A stretch of DNA of 64,000 bases from Sulfolobaceae archaeon (GCA_028277025.1 JAPYVG010000005.1:19260-83259); one strand, 5' to 3'. Shown: positions 21,821 to 33,319, numbered from the stretch's first letter. The notes: generated by a model not told the origin, from the letters alone. Program-made: numbers and translations.

Positions 21821-23631
21821 AAGTTATAGGAGCTGATATTGAAGCTGGTAAAAGCCCTTTATCTGTTCATTCTCCTACATATTCAGTTGTAATACTAAAT
21901 GAGAAAGGAGAAATTATAGATAAGCAAGAGTCTGTATCCTTAAGTAAATTAATACGGTTAACATGGGAAATAAAACCAGACATCCTGGCGCTAGATAATG
22001 TATTCGAATTGGCTCCAGACGAGAGGAGATTAGTAAAGGTATTATCTTTAATGCCAGATAATATGGAAATAGTACAAGTAACTTATGTCAATGGCGAGTT
22101 TAAAGATATTAGAGAAGTAGCGAAGACTAACGGAATAGAGGTTCAAGGAAAACCCACGCCGTTAAAGACTGCATATTTAGCTGCATTATTAGCAATTAAA
22201 GGTGTAGGAACACCGATAAGACTTAAAGAAAAGAAGACAAAAATCATAATCTCACGCGGAAGGGCTTTAGGACCAGGTGGGATGAGTAGTAATAGATATA
22301 AAAGGAATATAAGAGGGTTAATTCTAAGAACGGTAAAGAGAATAAAAGAGGAATTAGATTTACATGGTTTTGATTATGACTATATTGTAAAGAGGAGTAA
22401 GAATGGAATTGAGAGTGCTGTTTTTACTGTTTATGCACCAAGAGAAAGTTTGTATGGAATAATAAAGAAAATGAAAGGACATGACCTAAGGGTAGAAATA
22501 AGGCCGGTATATAAAGCTAAAATCGAATTCGGAGATAGTAGAAAATCCCTTAAGCCTGTAATTGTTGGAATTGACCCTGGCATAGAAGTAGGAATATCGG
22601 TAATTGACTTATATGGTAATCCGGTGTACCTAATTACTAGGAGAAATATTGACCGAGAAGATATAATAGATATTATAAGAGAAAATGGTAAACCAGTGTT
22701 AATAGCTACTGATGTAAATCCGGTACCAGATACTGTGAAGAAAGTAGCTGCTCAGTTAAAGTGTAAACTCTTCATTCCAGAGAAATCATTATCGATGGAC
22801 GAGAAAGTAGATTTAACTACAAAATTTTCAGAAGCTCACGGTATAAAGATTGATGATCCTCACATTAGGGACTCTCTTGCTGCAGCGTTAAGAGCATATT
22901 ATGAAATCTCGCATAAGTTAAGGCAAGCTGAAGGAGCGTTAAGAAGAATGGATATTGAGATAGATGAGGATAATATTTTAGGGTGTATAATAAATGGTGG
23001 TACAGTAAGTGAATGCATAGAAAGAGAGATAGAGAAAGAGATAAACCAAATAAATGAACAAACTACTATAATACAGAAGCCTCAAACCTCTCAGCAGCAG
23101 ATTGTTGACCAATCTACTTTAAACGATTTGAAATTCCAAATAGAATATCTAAAACGAAAAATCAGACAATTGATGATAGAAAAATTAGAATTAGAAAAAA
23201 GAATAGAGGAAATAAAGATACAAAATAATACTCAAATTTTAAAGGATAGAAAGATTTATGAAATGCAAAGAGAAATAGAAAATTATAGAAAAATCATAAA
23301 TGAATTGAAAAGGGAATTGGAAAAAGAAAGATCGGAGAAAGAAAAAATTATTCAGATACTAAATTTACTTACAAAATCTGAATTAGTAGTGTTGAAGATA
23401 AAAGATCTTCCAAGTTTTATACAGTTGAGTAATGATGAGGTATCAGTATTAGGTGAGAAAATAAATCCTATAATTTTTGATTTCATAGGTGATGAATATA
23501 TTATAACATCGCCGACTACGTTAAAAGACTTAGAGATTCTATATAAAGAGAAATTAATAGCTGAATCAGAGAAGTTAGATTTAAAGAGATTATTCGAGGA
23601 ATATCGTAAACAAAGATTTAGAAAAGTATGA
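21817..23631 (+). CDS. DUF460 protein: RuvC/RNase H-like domains with coiled coil
   Basis: 604 residues. The N-terminal 130 residues look like an RNase H-type fold ([20 protein letters not shown]). The DUF460 core includes [18 protein letters not shown] second RNase H-like start is [18 protein letters not shown] (about 248-265) with [19 protein letters not shown] coiled coil fills about 425-520. Families of this kind are conserved in archaea with no settled function. A nucleic-acid role is inferred. It is coupled to rio2 by a 4-base overlap. Confidence 0.85.
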   Translation: MKVIGADIEAGKSPLSVHSPTYSVVILNEKGEIIDKQESVSLSKLIRLTWEIKPDILALDNVFELAPDERRLVKVLSLMPDNMEIVQVTYVNGEFKDIREVAKTNGIEVQGKPTPLKTAYLAALLAIKGVGTPIRLKEKKTKIIISRGRALGPGGMSSNRYKRNIRGLILRTVKRIKEELDLHGFDYDYIVKRSKNGIESAVFTVYAPRESLYGIIKKMKGHDLRVEIRPVYKAKIEFGDSRKSLKPVIVGIDPGIEVGISVIDLYGNPVYLITRRNIDREDIIDIIRENGKPVLIATDVNPVPDTVKKVAAQLKCKLFIPEKSLSMDEKVDLTTKFSEAHGIKIDDPHIRDSLAAALRAYYEISHKLRQAEGALRRMDIEIDEDNILGCIINGGTVSECIEREIEKEINQINEQTTIIQKPQTSQQQIVDQSTLNDLKFQIEYLKRKIRQLMIEKLELEKRIEEIKIQNNTQILKDRKIYEMQREIENYRKIINELKRELEKERSEKEKIIQILNLLTKSELVVLKIKDLPSFIQLSNDEVSVLGEKINPIIFDFIGDEYIITSPTTLKDLEILYKEKLIAESEKLDLKRLFEEYRKQRFRKV

Positions 23632-24832
23632 CCTTATTCTCTAGTATTAACTCTGATAATTTAGTTACAGAGCTTAGTAGTTCATCAGTAATTCCTTCTA
23701 TTTCTCTTTTCATATCATTTGTTACCTGGCCGTTTTCTGTACTTATTTGTACGTTAGCTATTAGTGGGTCATCTATTGGCCTTCCTATTTGTCCTAAAAC
23801 CTCAACTTGCACAGACTTAACTCCTTTAACCTCTTTAGATACTTTTTGGGCTATCAAATTAGCCAACACGTTATATATTTTACCTACATGGTTAACGGGG
23901 TTCTTTCCAGCAGTTGCTTCTAATGACATAGGCCTCATAGGCGTAATTAAACCAGATGCCCTATTTCCTCTCCCGGTCATTCCATCATCTCCGTGTTCTG
24001 CTGAAGTTCCAGTAACTGTAAGGTACACTATTCCTTTATCTATCTTATCTCCAGTATTAATGTGAACTACTACATCATAATCTGGTGCTAATTTACTGGC
24101 TAAATCAAGGATTTTCTGTTTTGCCTCTTCTTTTACACTAAGATAATGGTTTAAGTCCTCTATTAATTGGCTTATTATTGCCATTGCCACCGTTAATTCT
24201 ATTCTTTTACCTTTTCTTAACCCCATTACTTTGACATCTTCTCCTATCTCTGGTATTTTAGACTTTACTTCCTTAGAATTTAATAACCTTTCGGTATTAT
24301 ATACTAGGTTTTCTAATGTGGAATAGGGAGAGAATCCTACTCCAAAACTTGTATCGTTAGATAATGGTACCTGTTTACCAGCTTCAAATAGTCCCACCAA
24401 ATCAGCTGAGCCTTTGCCGATTTTATAATCTACTACCACGTGTTTTTCTGGATCTAGGTACCTAAAATTTTCCCTTATCCATTCTTTTACGCTCTCAATA
24501 ATAATTGTTCCTACTGGTACACTCTCTGTGCCATGTTCTGTCTTTACCTCTGTAGTAGCCCTACCAGCTACTATGATATATATTGGGTGGAGGACTTCTC
24601 CTCCTTTAAATCTAGGTGACGCTTGTCCGCCTACTACTAGTGTTTTATCTAGATTATGATGGAGAATTACGCCATATCTTTTAAGGTAATAAAGCGATAA
24701 TTTCCTACTAGCTTCTTCAGATGCTGAATCGGCTATATAATCTGGGTGCCCAGTTCCTTTTCTTTCTGCTAATTCGACTTCTAATAAATCTGGATTTGCC
24801 CAATGACTTAATTGGACATTTATGTTCCTCAT
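23618..24832 (-). CDS. mat: archaeal-type S-adenosylmethionine synthetase
   Basis: 404 residues. Makes AdoMet from methionine and ATP. It is the archaeal class, distinct from bacterial Met[21 protein letters not shown] at the N-terminus, [33 protein letters not shown] segments and [18 protein letters not shown]. Its 3' end overlaps the convergent DUF460 gene by 14 bases. Confidence 0.96.
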   Translation of the reverse strand: MRNINVQLSHWANPDLLEVELAERKGTGHPDYIADSASEEASRKLSLYYLKRYGVILHHNLDKTLVVGGQASPRFKGGEVLHPIYIIVAGRATTEVKTEHGTESVPVGTIIIESVKEWIRENFRYLDPEKHVVVDYKIGKGSADLVGLFEAGKQVPLSNDTSFGVGFSPYSTLENLVYNTERLLNSKEVKSKIPEIGEDVKVMGLRKGKRIELTVAMAIISQLIEDLNHYLSVKEEAKQKILDLASKLAPDYDVVVHINTGDKIDKGIVYLTVTGTSAEHGDDGMTGRGNRASGLITPMRPMSLEATAGKNPVNHVGKIYNVLANLIAQKVSKEVKGVKSVQVEVLGQIGRPIDDPLIANVQISTENGQVTNDMKREIEGITDELLSSVTKLSELILENKVILF

Positions 24833-24870
24833 TATACACTATCCTCTTTTGGTCTTTCTTATAAAATTAC

Positions 24871-25134
24871 TTACTTCTCCTTTCCCATTATTGACTCGTA
24901 ATCAACGCTTATGAAAAGGATATTACTACCCCTTATTAGTACTCTACCATACTTAGCAACTGGGTCACTTGTACCTTCCTTTAATTCAACACAATCCCTT
25001 AATACTAAATTCATAGTGCCGTCACTCTGTTCTAACCTACCTATGTATTCAGAACCATTCTTTAGTTTTACTAGAACTACTTTGTTTGTAGCAGTCTTAA
25101 GACTCTTTAGTGGGTTTTCAACTTTCGCTTGCAC
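24871..25134 (-). CDS. Sm-like (Lsm/SmAP) RNA-binding protein
   Basis: 87 residues with both Sm motifs: [20 protein letters not shown] over Sm1 (Asp/Asn loop DGTMNLVL) and the Sm2 hallmark [14 protein letters not shown]. Such proteins form heptameric rings that bind U-rich RNA. It lies directly upstream of the AdoMet synthetase gene on the same strand, 38 bases away. Confidence 0.95.
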   Translation of the reverse strand: MQAKVENPLKSLKTATNKVVLVKLKNGSEYIGRLEQSDGTMNLVLRDCVELKEGTSDPVAKYGRVLIRGSNILFISVDYESIMGKEK

Positions 25135-25233
25135 GATGGAATCCTCCTCAAATTGATTATCTGTAAATGACTAATATAAAAGGGTTCTTATCCCTTCCGC
25201 CTATCATTTTATAAACATTTTAGCCAAAACAAT

Positions 25234-25551
25234 ATGTATGTGGAGTTAACAGTTTCAGACCCAGAAGAGATAATGAAGATTGCTAGGGCGTTAAGTGTAA
25301 TAACTAGAATAAATATTCTTAGAATAGTATCTGAAGAACCTATGGGAATAACTGAATTAAGTGAAGTATTACATATGACAAAAGGAAATGTGAGCACTCA
25401 AGTGGCTGAATTAGAAAACGCGGGGCTCATAGAAATAACTTATGTAAATGGGGTTAAAGGTATAAAGAAAGTTATCAAGCCTAAATACGATAAAATTATA
25501 ATCTTACTAAATTCCAGCACTAGCCTTAAGGAAGCTAACGAAAACGGGTGA
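25234..25551 (+). CDS. ArsR-type winged-helix regulator
   Basis: 105 residues: [16 protein letters not shown], then [20 protein letters not shown] as helix-turn-helix and [19 protein letters not shown] as the wing. A TATA-like TTTTATAAAC about 25 bases upstream of ATG 25234 implies a leaderless mRNA. The end overlaps the convergent CTP synthase gene by 45 bases. No metal-binding cysteines, so the effector is unknown. Confidence 0.88.
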   Translation: MYVELTVSDPEEIMKIARALSVITRINILRIVSEEPMGITELSEVLHMTKGNVSTQVAELENAGLIEITYVNGVKGIKKVIKPKYDKIIILLNSSTSLKEANENG

Positions 25552-27102
25552 TGGCGATAGGGGTCTGCTTTTATATTCTGGATGGCCTTGAAGACCTAAG
25601 AAGAATTTATGATCTTTAAGCTCTATTATTTCCACTAGTCCATTTTCACTTACACCAGATATGACTAACTTGTGTTTTTGTAATAAGTCTACATATTCTG
25701 GGTTTACCTCATATCTATGCCTATGCCTTTCTTGTACTATCGTAGAGCCATAAATTGTATAAGCTAATGTACCCTCTTTTATGATTATTTTTTGAGATCC
25801 CAATCTCATAGTACCTCCCATTTGAACTACTCTTTTCTGCTCATCGAGTAGAGTGATAACTGGGTGTGGAGTATTTGGATTAACCTCAGTGGTATGAGCG
25901 TCCTTTAATCCTAGTACATTCCTCGCGTATTCTACAACTGCAAGCTGCATTCCGTAACATATTCCCAAGAACGGTATATTATTTTCTCTAGCTAATTGGA
26001 TCGCCTTTATTTTTCCTTCAACTCCTCTTGCGCCAAAACCTGGTAAGACTATTATGCCATCTGCTTGTTTTAGTTTCTCTAATGTTTCAGGTTGATTTTC
26101 TATGTCAGTAGATTCTATCCAAATCAGCACGGGTTTTAGTTTAAGTTTAGAAGCTGCATGGTATATCGCCTCTTTTATACTTATATAACTGTCCTTCAGT
26201 TTAGTATATTTACCTACTAGTGCTATTTTTACTTCTTTATTAGCACTCTTTAAATTATCTATAAATTGAATCCAGTCACGTAAATCTGCATCCTTATAAG
26301 GCAAGTTAAGTTTTGCTAAGATTTTCTTAGCTATTTCTTGTTTCTCTAATACTAAAGGTACTTCATATGCCATTGCAACATCGTAATTAGAGAATATATA
26401 ATCTGGTTTAACGTTAGTAAATAGTGCTATTTTCTTCTTAGTTTCCTCATCCAGAGATATTATGGAACGCGCAATTATTATATCTGGCTGTATCCCTATT
26501 CTTCTCAGTTCTTGCACACTATGCTGTAAAGGCTTAGTTTTTAGTTCCTCGGTGACTTTAAGATACTCGACTAGTGCAACATGAACAAATACTACATTAT
26601 GTTCTTCCTCCTCTAATCGTAATTGCCTTACTGCTTCTAAAAACGGCAAACTTTCTATGTCCCCTACTGTACCCCCTATTTCCACTATGACTATGTCCGC
26701 ATTATTCATTACAGCTGCTTTTCTTATCATGCTTTTTATTTCATCTGTGACATGAGGAATTATTTGAACTGTTTGCCCTAAGTATTTTCCCTCCCTTTCC
26801 TTCCTTATTACCTCAAAATAAACTTTACCCGCAGTAATATTATTATATTTGGTCATATTAATTCCTACAAACCTTTCATAATGACCCAAATCCAAATCCG
26901 TTTCTGCGCCATCATCGGTTACGAAAACTTCCCCGTGCATATATGGGTTCATCGTTCCGGCATCAACATTAAGATAAGGATCTATCTTTACTAGGGTTAC
27001 TTTATAACCTCTAGCTTTCAATAGCAAGCCTATAGATGCGGCAACTGTACCCTTCCCTACACTTGACAATACTCCTCCGGTAATTATAATGTACTTGGTC
27101 AA
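25507..27102 (-). CDS. pyrG: CTP synthase
   Basis: 531 residues, the full two-domain enzyme that converts UTP to CTP with glutamine or ammonia. Synthetase domain: [57 protein letters not shown]. Glutaminase domain: [13 protein letters not shown], nucleophile cysteine in [19 protein letters not shown], and late [12 protein letters not shown]. The start is TTG 27102 in the family's MTKYI position. Confidence 0.97.
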   Translation of the reverse strand: MTKYIIITGGVLSSVGKGTVAASIGLLLKARGYKVTLVKIDPYLNVDAGTMNPYMHGEVFVTDDGAETDLDLGHYERFVGINMTKYNNITAGKVYFEVIRKEREGKYLGQTVQIIPHVTDEIKSMIRKAAVMNNADIVIVEIGGTVGDIESLPFLEAVRQLRLEEEEHNVVFVHVALVEYLKVTEELKTKPLQHSVQELRRIGIQPDIIIARSIISLDEETKKKIALFTNVKPDYIFSNYDVAMAYEVPLVLEKQEIAKKILAKLNLPYKDADLRDWIQFIDNLKSANKEVKIALVGKYTKLKDSYISIKEAIYHAASKLKLKPVLIWIESTDIENQPETLEKLKQADGIIVLPGFGARGVEGKIKAIQLARENNIPFLGICYGMQLAVVEYARNVLGLKDAHTTEVNPNTPHPVITLLDEQKRVVQMGGTMRLGSQKIIIKEGTLAYTIYGSTIVQERHRHRYEVNPEYVDLLQKHKLVISGVSENGLVEIIELKDHKFFLGLQGHPEYKSRPLSPSPVFVSFLKASAGI

Positions 27103-27188
27103 AGGGAAATCACAGCTTATAACATATCAACAGTAGTTTTAAAACTAAATTGTCACTTTTTATGATAAAACTCTATACGGGTGGATTC

Positions 27189-27857
27189 ATGGAATTACTT
27201 AATTTGCTTTCCTCATCTAGGTTTTTGCAAGTAGCATTAGATTTTATAAACATACAAGACGCATTAGAAGTTGCAAGAAAATCTATGCAAGCAGGGGCAG
27301 ATATAATAGAAGATGGAACACCATTAATAAAGTCTGAAGGAGTAAAAGGATTAAGAGCTTTAAAAGAATTAAACCCTAAAATACTCTTAGCGGATACTAA
27401 GACAGCAGATGCTGGGGATGTTGAAGCAGAAATAGCTAGATTAGGCGGAGCTAATATTATGACAGTTTTAGGAATTATGGATGACGCAACTATTGAAAGT
27501 GCTGTAAAAAAAGCTCATGAATACAACATATTAGTCCAGGCTGACCTAATTAACGTCAAAAATGTTAAAGAAAGGGCGGCAGAGCTGAAAAGAATGGGTA
27601 TTGATATAATAGGTTTACATGTGGGATTGGATGTTCAGAAAAAGAGAGGAATTTCTATAAGTGATTTGAAGAAAGAGATAAAAGAAGTCGCTGAATTAGG
27701 CGTAATAGTTTCCGTAGCTGGGGGATTAAATAAAGCTAGAATAGAAGAGATAATAGATTTACCTATAAATATATTCGTAGTTGGTGGGGCGATAACCAAG
27801 TCTGAGGATCCTTATAAGGCGACATTAGAGATAGTTAAGATAATTAAGCAGAAGTGA
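27189..27857 (+). CDS. hxlA: 3-hexulose-6-phosphate synthase-like protein (OMP decarboxylase superfamily)
   Basis: About 222 residues from ATG 27189, preceded by GGTGGATT as ribosome site. The (beta/alpha)8 barrel shows [50 protein letters not shown] and [12 protein letters not shown]. The DxKxxD-type motif and the GTPLIKSEG run favour hexulose-phosphate synthase over OMP decarboxylase. In archaea without the oxidative pentose phosphate path it supplies ribulose-5-phosphate from fructose-6-phosphate. The isomerase partner (hxlB) is not adjacent. A longer frame starting at 27150 is less likely. Confidence 0.85.
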   Translation: MELLNLLSSSRFLQVALDFINIQDALEVARKSMQAGADIIEDGTPLIKSEGVKGLRALKELNPKILLADTKTADAGDVEAEIARLGGANIMTVLGIMDDATIESAVKKAHEYNILVQADLINVKNVKERAAELKRMGIDIIGLHVGLDVQKKRGISISDLKKEIKEVAELGVIVSVAGGLNKARIEEIIDLPINIFVVGGAITKSEDPYKATLEIVKIIKQK

Positions 27858-27882
27858 GTATAGTTTAATTGGAGGGTTATTC

Positions 27883-28335
27883 TTGTCTCAGCCTGGACAG
27901 ACAAAATCTAAGGAATTAAAGATCGTAAGTAAGCAAGTAATTACGCAAGATGCAGTAAAAGGTGATAAAAGAAAAATACAATTACTTTACTTTTTAAAAA
28001 GCGTCGGGGGAGCTTCTGAGAAAGCTCTGGTTTCAGCCTTATATGAGTTAAAAGAGAAAGGAATAGATTTGGGTTATCAATTTAATATTATTGGCAGTAA
28101 TATTTTTAGTCCTATGATTAAGGAAGATTTAACGACACTTTTGTATCTAGGTTTAATTGAGAATGATGTTCAATCCAAGAAATTAAAACTTACTAATAAC
28201 GGCATTGAGTTCTTAGAATCTCAACAAATAGATGAGGACTTTAAAAACAAATTGGCATCTGTTCTTAATGATATAAAAATGAAGATTCAAGCAATAGATG
28301 AAGAAAACAGACTCAAAATGAGGAGAAAAAGATAG
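27883..28335 (+). CDS. hypothetical protein with winged-helix-like C-terminal half
   Basis: 150 residues starting on TTG with GGAGGG 9 bases upstream. The region KRKIQLLYFLKSVGGASEKALVSALYELK and MIKEDLTTLLYLGLIEND resembles a helix-turn-helix/winged helix. The tail is charged (ENRLKMRRKR). It follows hxlA by 25 bases and is probably co-transcribed. I do not recognise the family. Confidence 0.7.
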   Translation: MSQPGQTKSKELKIVSKQVITQDAVKGDKRKIQLLYFLKSVGGASEKALVSALYELKEKGIDLGYQFNIIGSNIFSPMIKEDLTTLLYLGLIENDVQSKKLKLTNNGIEFLESQQIDEDFKNKLASVLNDIKMKIQAIDEENRLKMRRKR

Positions 28336-28340
28336 ATTTT

Positions 28341-28760
28341 TTACATCGTAGTGAATGTTCCTCTTCTCCCGCTTTGCTGTCCTTCTTCATTTAACGGTTT
28401 ATTCCATATAAGTGGGTCTAATTTACCCTCTTTACTGAGCTTTATTACTAATTCTCTAAATTCACTTGTATGTCTTATGTCTAATTCTAGTAGAGTCTCA
28501 AGTATAGACCATGTAGTCTTCATAACGTCTTCTAGCATTTCTTTAGGCATATGTTTTATTATTTGTGGGTCTTGCAACCATTGGTCAAAGGCTTTTATTG
28601 TCCTCATGATATGCTGAAACGCTACCCTAGTTGCCAAGATTAAGTCAAGTCTATCAACATCAGGTGATTGATACTTTTTCTCCATTTCCCTTAATGTGTT
28701 AAGTAAGTTTTTCTGCATCTTTATCCATTCATCAAGATTTGCAAGATAACCACTTTCCAA
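28341..28760 (-). CDS. DUF2153-like helical protein
   Basis: 139 residues, nearly all helix: [51 protein letters not shown], and [24 protein letters not shown]. The layout matches what I know of DUF2153, a crenarchaeal family of unknown function. It is convergent with the preceding gene, five bases apart. Confidence 0.7.
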   Translation of the reverse strand: MESGYLANLDEWIKMQKNLLNTLREMEKKYQSPDVDRLDLILATRVAFQHIMRTIKAFDQWLQDPQIIKHMPKEMLEDVMKTTWSILETLLELDIRHTSEFRELVIKLSKEGKLDPLIWNKPLNEEGQQSGRRGTFTTM

Positions 28761-28808
28761 TTAGTTACACCAAAAATAGTTATGTGAGTTCAAATTAATA
28801 AAGATATG

Positions 28809-29207
28809 TTAAGTACCTTCTGTTAAGTTAAATGGGAGTCCATTTTCCAGGATTTCCTTAGGTATTTTATCCTTATACTTCTTTAAAAATTCTAAATCCT
28901 CTTCTTTTCTCCTTAATTTATCTGGCAACATTCTGGGTATTTCATCAATTATCGGATACCACCTCTTACAGTTAGGACAATATAAAAGACCATCAACTAT
29001 TTCATGCTTAAAACATTCATCACATGGTAATTCCTCTGGTCTTACATCTTTAACGTTAACATTTTTAAATGAGCAATAAAGTTCACATAAAGGTTTCTTC
29101 TCGTCTTTTATCTCTCTATTAATAACTTTTTCTGAAAAAACATAAAAATTCAGCGGGAAGTGTTTGCATATTGGACAAGCTAAGAGATCTAATAGCCTAA
29201 ACTTCAT
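28809..29207 (-). CDS. Trm112-like zinc protein
   Basis: 132 residues with two CxxC pairs: [15 protein letters not shown] at the N-terminus and [18 protein letters not shown] in the second half, plus CDECF between them. The last motif is that of Trm112/YcaR proteins, which activate methyltransferases acting on tRNA, rRNA and release factors. The ATG overlaps the glmM stop by 4 bases. Confidence 0.82.
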   Translation of the reverse strand: MKFRLLDLLACPICKHFPLNFYVFSEKVINREIKDEKKPLCELYCSFKNVNVKDVRPEELPCDECFKHEIVDGLLYCPNCKRWYPIIDEIPRMLPDKLRRKEEDLEFLKKYKDKIPKEILENGLPFNLTEGT

Positions 29208-30568
29208 CCGCTTTCAACAATACTCTTTAATTGGTTAGCTAAATTATTTGCTTTCTCTTGCTCTTTAGCTTCTACTAAAATCCTAATTATCGGCTCAGTT
29301 CCACTTTTTCTGACCAAGAACCAGTAGTCCTCACCAATAACTTTTACTCCGTCAATAGTTATTGTCTTACCCTTTCCACTATACATTTGAATAAGTTTGT
29401 TATATAATGCTGAAATATCGTAGCCGGGTTTTAAATCAACCTTAGTCTTAACTAAATAATACTTAGGTAATGTATCGAATAGTTCAGCAGACGATACATT
29501 TTCACTAGCCATTAATTCTAACATTAAAGCAAAAGTCATTGCCCCATCTCTAACGTACTGATGAGGTGGGTAAATAAACCCTCCATTTTCCTCAAAACCC
29601 GCTACAGCACCTTCATCTTGAATCTTGTGAGCAATATCCACACTACCCACTCTAGTCCATACTACCTCCATAGAATATTTTGACAAATACTCCTCTACTA
29701 AGCTGGAACTCGAAACTGCAGTAACTACTCTTTTGGGTAAATTAGGGTTTTTAACATGAGCCCAGTAAGAGAGTAAAGTACCACTCCTATCACCCCATTG
29801 TATTCTCCCCTCAGAGTCGATAAATATTGCCCTATCCGCATCTCCGTCATGAGCTACCGCTAAATTAACTTTCAGACTCCTCGCAACTACTGCTGTATCT
29901 TTTAGGGATTCAAAAGTTGGTTCTGGCTGTCTAGCGGGGAATAAAGAGTCCAAATTTCCATTTAAAGTATAAATCTTGCATCCCAAAGCTCTAGCTACTA
30001 AAGGAGTTGAAAGAGCTCCAACACTATTAGCTGGGTCTATTAAAACAGTGTAGTGTTTTTTAGATACTTTCTCTGTATCAATATGAGATAATATACCAGA
30101 AACATAAGTATCTATTACTCTATCCTCCTTTTTCACTTCGTTAGTTAAAGCAGACCACTCTTGTGTATTGAACCTTTCATTAAAATAAATATCCTCTATT
30201 TGATACTCCTTTTCTCTCCTTATCTCTATCCCATCTTTATCAACCACTTTTATACCATTATATTGTGCTGGATTATGACTCGCTGTAACTATTACTCCAC
30301 CATCATAACCTAATGTCTTTACTGCAAATTGAAGTGCTGGGGTTGCTGCCAATCCTCCATCGAACACTTTTACACCAACACTCAATAGACCAGCTTCAAC
30401 AGCCTTAACTAGCATGTCACCGCCAGCTCTAGCGTCTCTACCAACTAGTAATTTACTACCCCTACCAAAAAGGGTGCCTATAGCTTTACCTAATTTTAAT
30501 GCTAATTCTGGCGTTAACTCTTTATTTATAACTCCTCTAACACCATCTGTACCAAAAAGTTTTCCCAT
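29204..30568 (-). CDS. glmM: phosphohexomutase (phosphoglucosamine/phosphomannomutase family)
   Basis: 454 residues, four-domain alpha-D-phosphohexomutase. [19 protein letters not shown] at the N-terminus, phosphoserine loop [18 protein letters not shown], metal loop [15 protein letters not shown], sugar loop [13 protein letters not shown], and phosphate site [16 protein letters not shown]. The FGTDGVRG start is typical of GlmM, but Sulfolobales enzymes of this type can act on several sugars, so substrate range is open. Confidence 0.9.
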   Translation of the reverse strand: MGKLFGTDGVRGVINKELTPELALKLGKAIGTLFGRGSKLLVGRDARAGGDMLVKAVEAGLLSVGVKVFDGGLAATPALQFAVKTLGYDGGVIVTASHNPAQYNGIKVVDKDGIEIRREKEYQIEDIYFNERFNTQEWSALTNEVKKEDRVIDTYVSGILSHIDTEKVSKKHYTVLIDPANSVGALSTPLVARALGCKIYTLNGNLDSLFPARQPEPTFESLKDTAVVARSLKVNLAVAHDGDADRAIFIDSEGRIQWGDRSGTLLSYWAHVKNPNLPKRVVTAVSSSSLVEEYLSKYSMEVVWTRVGSVDIAHKIQDEGAVAGFEENGGFIYPPHQYVRDGAMTFALMLELMASENVSSAELFDTLPKYYLVKTKVDLKPGYDISALYNKLIQMYSGKGKTITIDGVKVIGEDYWFLVRKSGTEPIIRILVEAKEQEKANNLANQLKSIVESG

Positions 30569-30603
30569 AATATTGAGTAAAAGTTTAGGTTAAAAAAGGA
30601 AAA

Positions 30604-31425
30604 TTAAGTTGGACAACTCCCTCCTCCATAGGCTTCAGATATAACGTTTTCGATCATTGTGGAAGCTTGTATTATTTGTGGGAAATTGCTCAAGTTTTGA
30701 AATACATACTGAGGAGTATAACCCTCTAAAATTGTTGGATTCACTATCGGTGTTGTTACTATGTAAGTCCCGTTAGGTCCAGAAATTAAAATTGCAAAAT
30801 TAAGGTGAGGCGGTTTAACATATAATGCTGATGGTTTTGAATAATTTATAATTGATACATTTACTTCATACTCTATTACTAGATTTGCTACAGCAGTAGC
30901 GTTAGGGACTCCCATACTTTCTAATTCCTCCTTTAATATTTCTTCTCCTACTGGGATTAGCTGCGATTGAGGTATAGGAGTTCCGTTATAGGAGGCGTTT
31001 AGGTATTCATTATATACATAGGCTACATAAAATTCGACCACACCGTTAGATTTAAACCCAGTAAATATTAGGCCGGGGATACTTGGTGGACTATGATATG
31101 GATCTGAGGTATGGAACGTAAAATTCAAAGTTCCGTAATACTTTAACGCATTATAAATTGCCCATGAGGCCGCAGCACCAACTGGGCATCCATACCATGA
31201 TTGTACTACAACAATTACTTTTCCCGGAGGTGCGTAGTCAGCATTACTTATTTTAACGAATTTACCTTCTGGTATACCATTCGGTAACTGGCTAGTAGAA
31301 GATACAGGTGACTGCTGGGCTTCTGATTGTTTCACATTTTGTCCCGATAAATGTGAAAATTCCATTACAGCTATAGTTATTGCTAATATTATTAATATAG
31401 CTCCTATTAAAATTAACTTATTCAT
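30604..31425 (-). CDS. DUF929-like extracytoplasmic thioredoxin-fold protein
   Basis: About 273 residues from ATG 31425. A single membrane anchor LILIGAILIILAITIAVM at the N-terminus is followed by a Ser/Gln-rich linker and then an outside domain. The segment VVVQSWYGCPVGAAASWAIYN has one cysteine where DUF929 proteins carry a CxxC-like motif. Several N-x-S/T sites fit a glycosylated surface protein. The extreme C-terminus GGGSCPT has the only other cysteine. Function unknown. A frame extension to 31467 is less likely. Confidence 0.78.
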   Translation of the reverse strand: MNKLILIGAILIILAITIAVMEFSHLSGQNVKQSEAQQSPVSSTSQLPNGIPEGKFVKISNADYAPPGKVIVVVQSWYGCPVGAAASWAIYNALKYYGTLNFTFHTSDPYHSPPSIPGLIFTGFKSNGVVEFYVAYVYNEYLNASYNGTPIPQSQLIPVGEEILKEELESMGVPNATAVANLVIEYEVNVSIINYSKPSALYVKPPHLNFAILISGPNGTYIVTTPIVNPTILEGYTPQYVFQNLSNFPQIIQASTMIENVISEAYGGGSCPT

Positions 31426-31566
31426 CAAAATATACTTTTTTTGGGAGATATTAAAGTTTTTCCACACTATGATAATACGTTAAACTGATTATTCTCGCGT
31501 TACTTTTCTCAGAAAATTATTATGCTAATAAACTATAGTCAAAAAATTCATCTTCTGTTTAAAACT

Positions 31567-31776
31567 CTCACTTTAATAATTCGAGGAACTGTTTAACAAC
31601 TTCCTCACCTTTTCGGCTATCTACGTTTTCATCCTTTTTCCTCAAAAGTAGGCACGTATTTTATACTAATGTACCCATCTTTTTGTAGACTTTTGACTGT
31701 TGGTAGAGTTCTGCCGTAGTCAGCAGTTTCTGATAAGCCGTGAAGTTTATATATTTTGTATGTAAATTTAAGTATA
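31567..31776 (-). pseudogene. broken winged-helix-type gene fragment
   Basis: On the minus strand the frame upstream reads KIYKLHGLSETADYGRTLP and KSLQKDGYISIKYVPTFEEK, then stops. One base shift later it resumes as DENVDSRKGEEVVKQFLELL with a stop at 31567-31569. Together they look like the end of a helix-turn-helix protein with a frameshift. The 5' part is missing, cut off near the TnpB remnant. No start codon. The family is not recognised. Confidence 0.45.
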
Positions 31777-31956
31777 GTCACACCAGATGGGTGGCTATAT
31801 CACGACGAGGTGTGACGGTGAATAAGAGATGTGCGGGTTTCCCCATCAGATGGTAACACTCTGATGGGTGGGGTTATCCCGCTAAAGTGGCGGAAGGGTA
31901 TGAACGGGGCAATGCCCCGTAACTCCGGTGAAGCCCAAGGGCTGAGAATTGGATAA
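31777..31956 (+). pseudogene. tnpB: 3' remnant of an IS200/IS605-type tnpB gene
   Basis: An open stretch 31822-31956 encodes RDVRVSPSDGNTLMGGVIPL followed by KWRKGMNGAMPRNSGEAQGL and a stop. This is what I recall as the C-terminal tail of TnpB proteins of Sulfolobales IS elements. It is preceded by stops and lacks the RuvC core. The DNA is rich in stems: GTCACACC (31777-31784) with GGTGTGAC (31809-31816), CCCCATCAGA with its complement at 31841-31874, and ACGGGGCAATGCCCCGT (31904-31920). In intact elements the tnpB 3' end also encodes the guide (omega) RNA, so these stems may be its relic. Confidence 0.55.
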
Positions 31957-32668
31957 AAATTCATGAAAATTCAATGAAGCCCAAACCCCATTAGAGGTGG
32001 AATTAGAAGTATAAGTTCGTTGAGTGGGAAAGGCGATCGATAACTCGGAGAGTATATGAGAGAATATTAGAAAATACTCACGAATACTCTCTTTCAAGAA
32101 CTTTATAGTCTGTATTAATTGTATTCCTATAAAAGATGTATCAACCTTATTAGTTTAGGTAATATAGATAAATTTAGTTGCTACTGCTTTAAATCTCGGA
32201 GATATGCGTGGTTGGTGATTTTAATGACTATATTTTTAACAAGACGTTGTATTTAAATGAAGCAGTATTTGGAGCGTTAATAACGGGAGAAGATAGCATA
32301 AAAGGTTATTGGTCTAGAGATAAGGTTTGCTGATTAAATCCTCTTCATTATCGTATAACTTTCAATTTACCGTTAAGTTGAACTCATGTAACAATATGCG
32401 AAATTAGAACAAATATAGTTATAATGATTCTGATCAAATTTTTCTGAGAGTTTAAATCTAAAAATAACTACTTTCAACTATTTATAGTTTTATGTGAAAT
32501 AATAATAATATATTCAATGATATGTGATCAAAATAATTATTTCTATTATTCAAAGTTTATAAAAACATTTGCGAATTTCCTAAGACTAATAATAATTTTC
32601 TGTGCCACTAAATAAAGTTCTGAGAAGTTGGGTTTAAAGCCTTAAAATTTCTTCTTTTATTAGCTCTA
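31957..32668. other. AT-rich decayed intergenic region
   Basis: About 700 bases without a credible intact gene. The first 150 bases may be the right end of the IS remnant. A 45-codon open stretch ending at 32333 (SIKGYWSRDKVC before its stop) begins after a TAA and has no start codon, so it may be a gene relic. The rest is AT-rich and I see no tRNA, repeat array or clear regulatory site, apart from weak TATA-like runs before 32669. Confidence 0.5.
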
Positions 32669-33319
32669 ATGATAATTGATATAAACGTTCATTTAGGTAT
32701 AAAGTTATATCCTCCATCCACTTTACCAGAAGTTGACGCTTTTATCTTAAATCCCTCGTACAAGTATGGTTGTGATTGTTGTGTTGACGGTTTTTATCAA
32801 CAATATTTAACCTTTAAAGAATACCCCAGATTTGGAATATATAATGTAAAATGTAGAATATCACCAGAGGTAGAACTCTATAGGCAGATAGAAAAGGGTA
32901 TAAGAGGTGTTATTCTAAATCCCATAAATCACTCGTATAGTCTATTAGATGACAGAGTAGGTAATATCATAAAAATTCTTGAAAAAGAAGACCTTCCTTT
33001 GCTTTTATACACTGGCAAAGGGTATGGTAACCCTGCTCATGTAAAAAAGTATATTTCAAGGGTTCCATATGTTATCTTAATACATTCTGGTTACCCAGAT
33101 TATGTAAAAGAAGCTCTTGAATTACTAAGGGAGGATAAGGTTTATTTTGAGACTTCTCTAGTACCTCCTAATATATCATTGCTTTTTGAAGGTAAGAGGA
33201 TTTTCGGCTCTGAATACCCTTATATTAAATTAAACTTCAGAGAAAGGATAGAAGAGCTCAGACTTGATAGTAATGAAAAATATGGATATGCTAAAAGGAT
33301 TTTTAGATTGTCCTTATGA
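32669..33319 (+). CDS. amidohydrolase-like TIM-barrel protein
   Basis: 216 residues beginning MIIDINVHLGIKLYPPST, where the metal-dependent hydrolase family has D-x-H-x-H; here DINVH keeps only part. GIRGVILNPINHSYSLLDDR and LPLLLYTGKGYGNPAH follow, then IHSGYPDYVKEAL and FGSEYPYIKL resemble the amidohydrolase_2 ending (GSDYP). It is shorter than most of the family (about 280). Catalytic activity is uncertain. The substrate is unknown. Confidence 0.72.
   Translation: MIIDINVHLGIKLYPPSTLPEVDAFILNPSYKYGCDCCVDGFYQQYLTFKEYPRFGIYNVKCRISPEVELYRQIEKGIRGVILNPINHSYSLLDDRVGNIIKILEKEDLPLLLYTGKGYGNPAHVKKYISRVPYVILIHSGYPDYVKEALELLREDKVYFETSLVPPNISLLFEGKRIFGSEYPYIKLNFRERIEELRLDSNEKYGYAKRIFRLSL

Noticed and set aside
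23628..24065. 145-codon plus-strand frame opposite the AdoMet synthetase gene
   Set aside because: Fully antisense to a strongly conserved enzyme, Ser/Pro/Thr-rich product typical of a shadow frame.
31882..32097. 71-codon minus-strand frame
   Set aside because: It runs antisense to the TnpB remnant and its product looks like the complement of that sequence rather than a protein.
32196..32333. Open stretch ending SIKGYWSRDKVC as a gene
   Set aside because: No start codon, begins right after a TAA, and too short to assign; recorded only as a possible relic.
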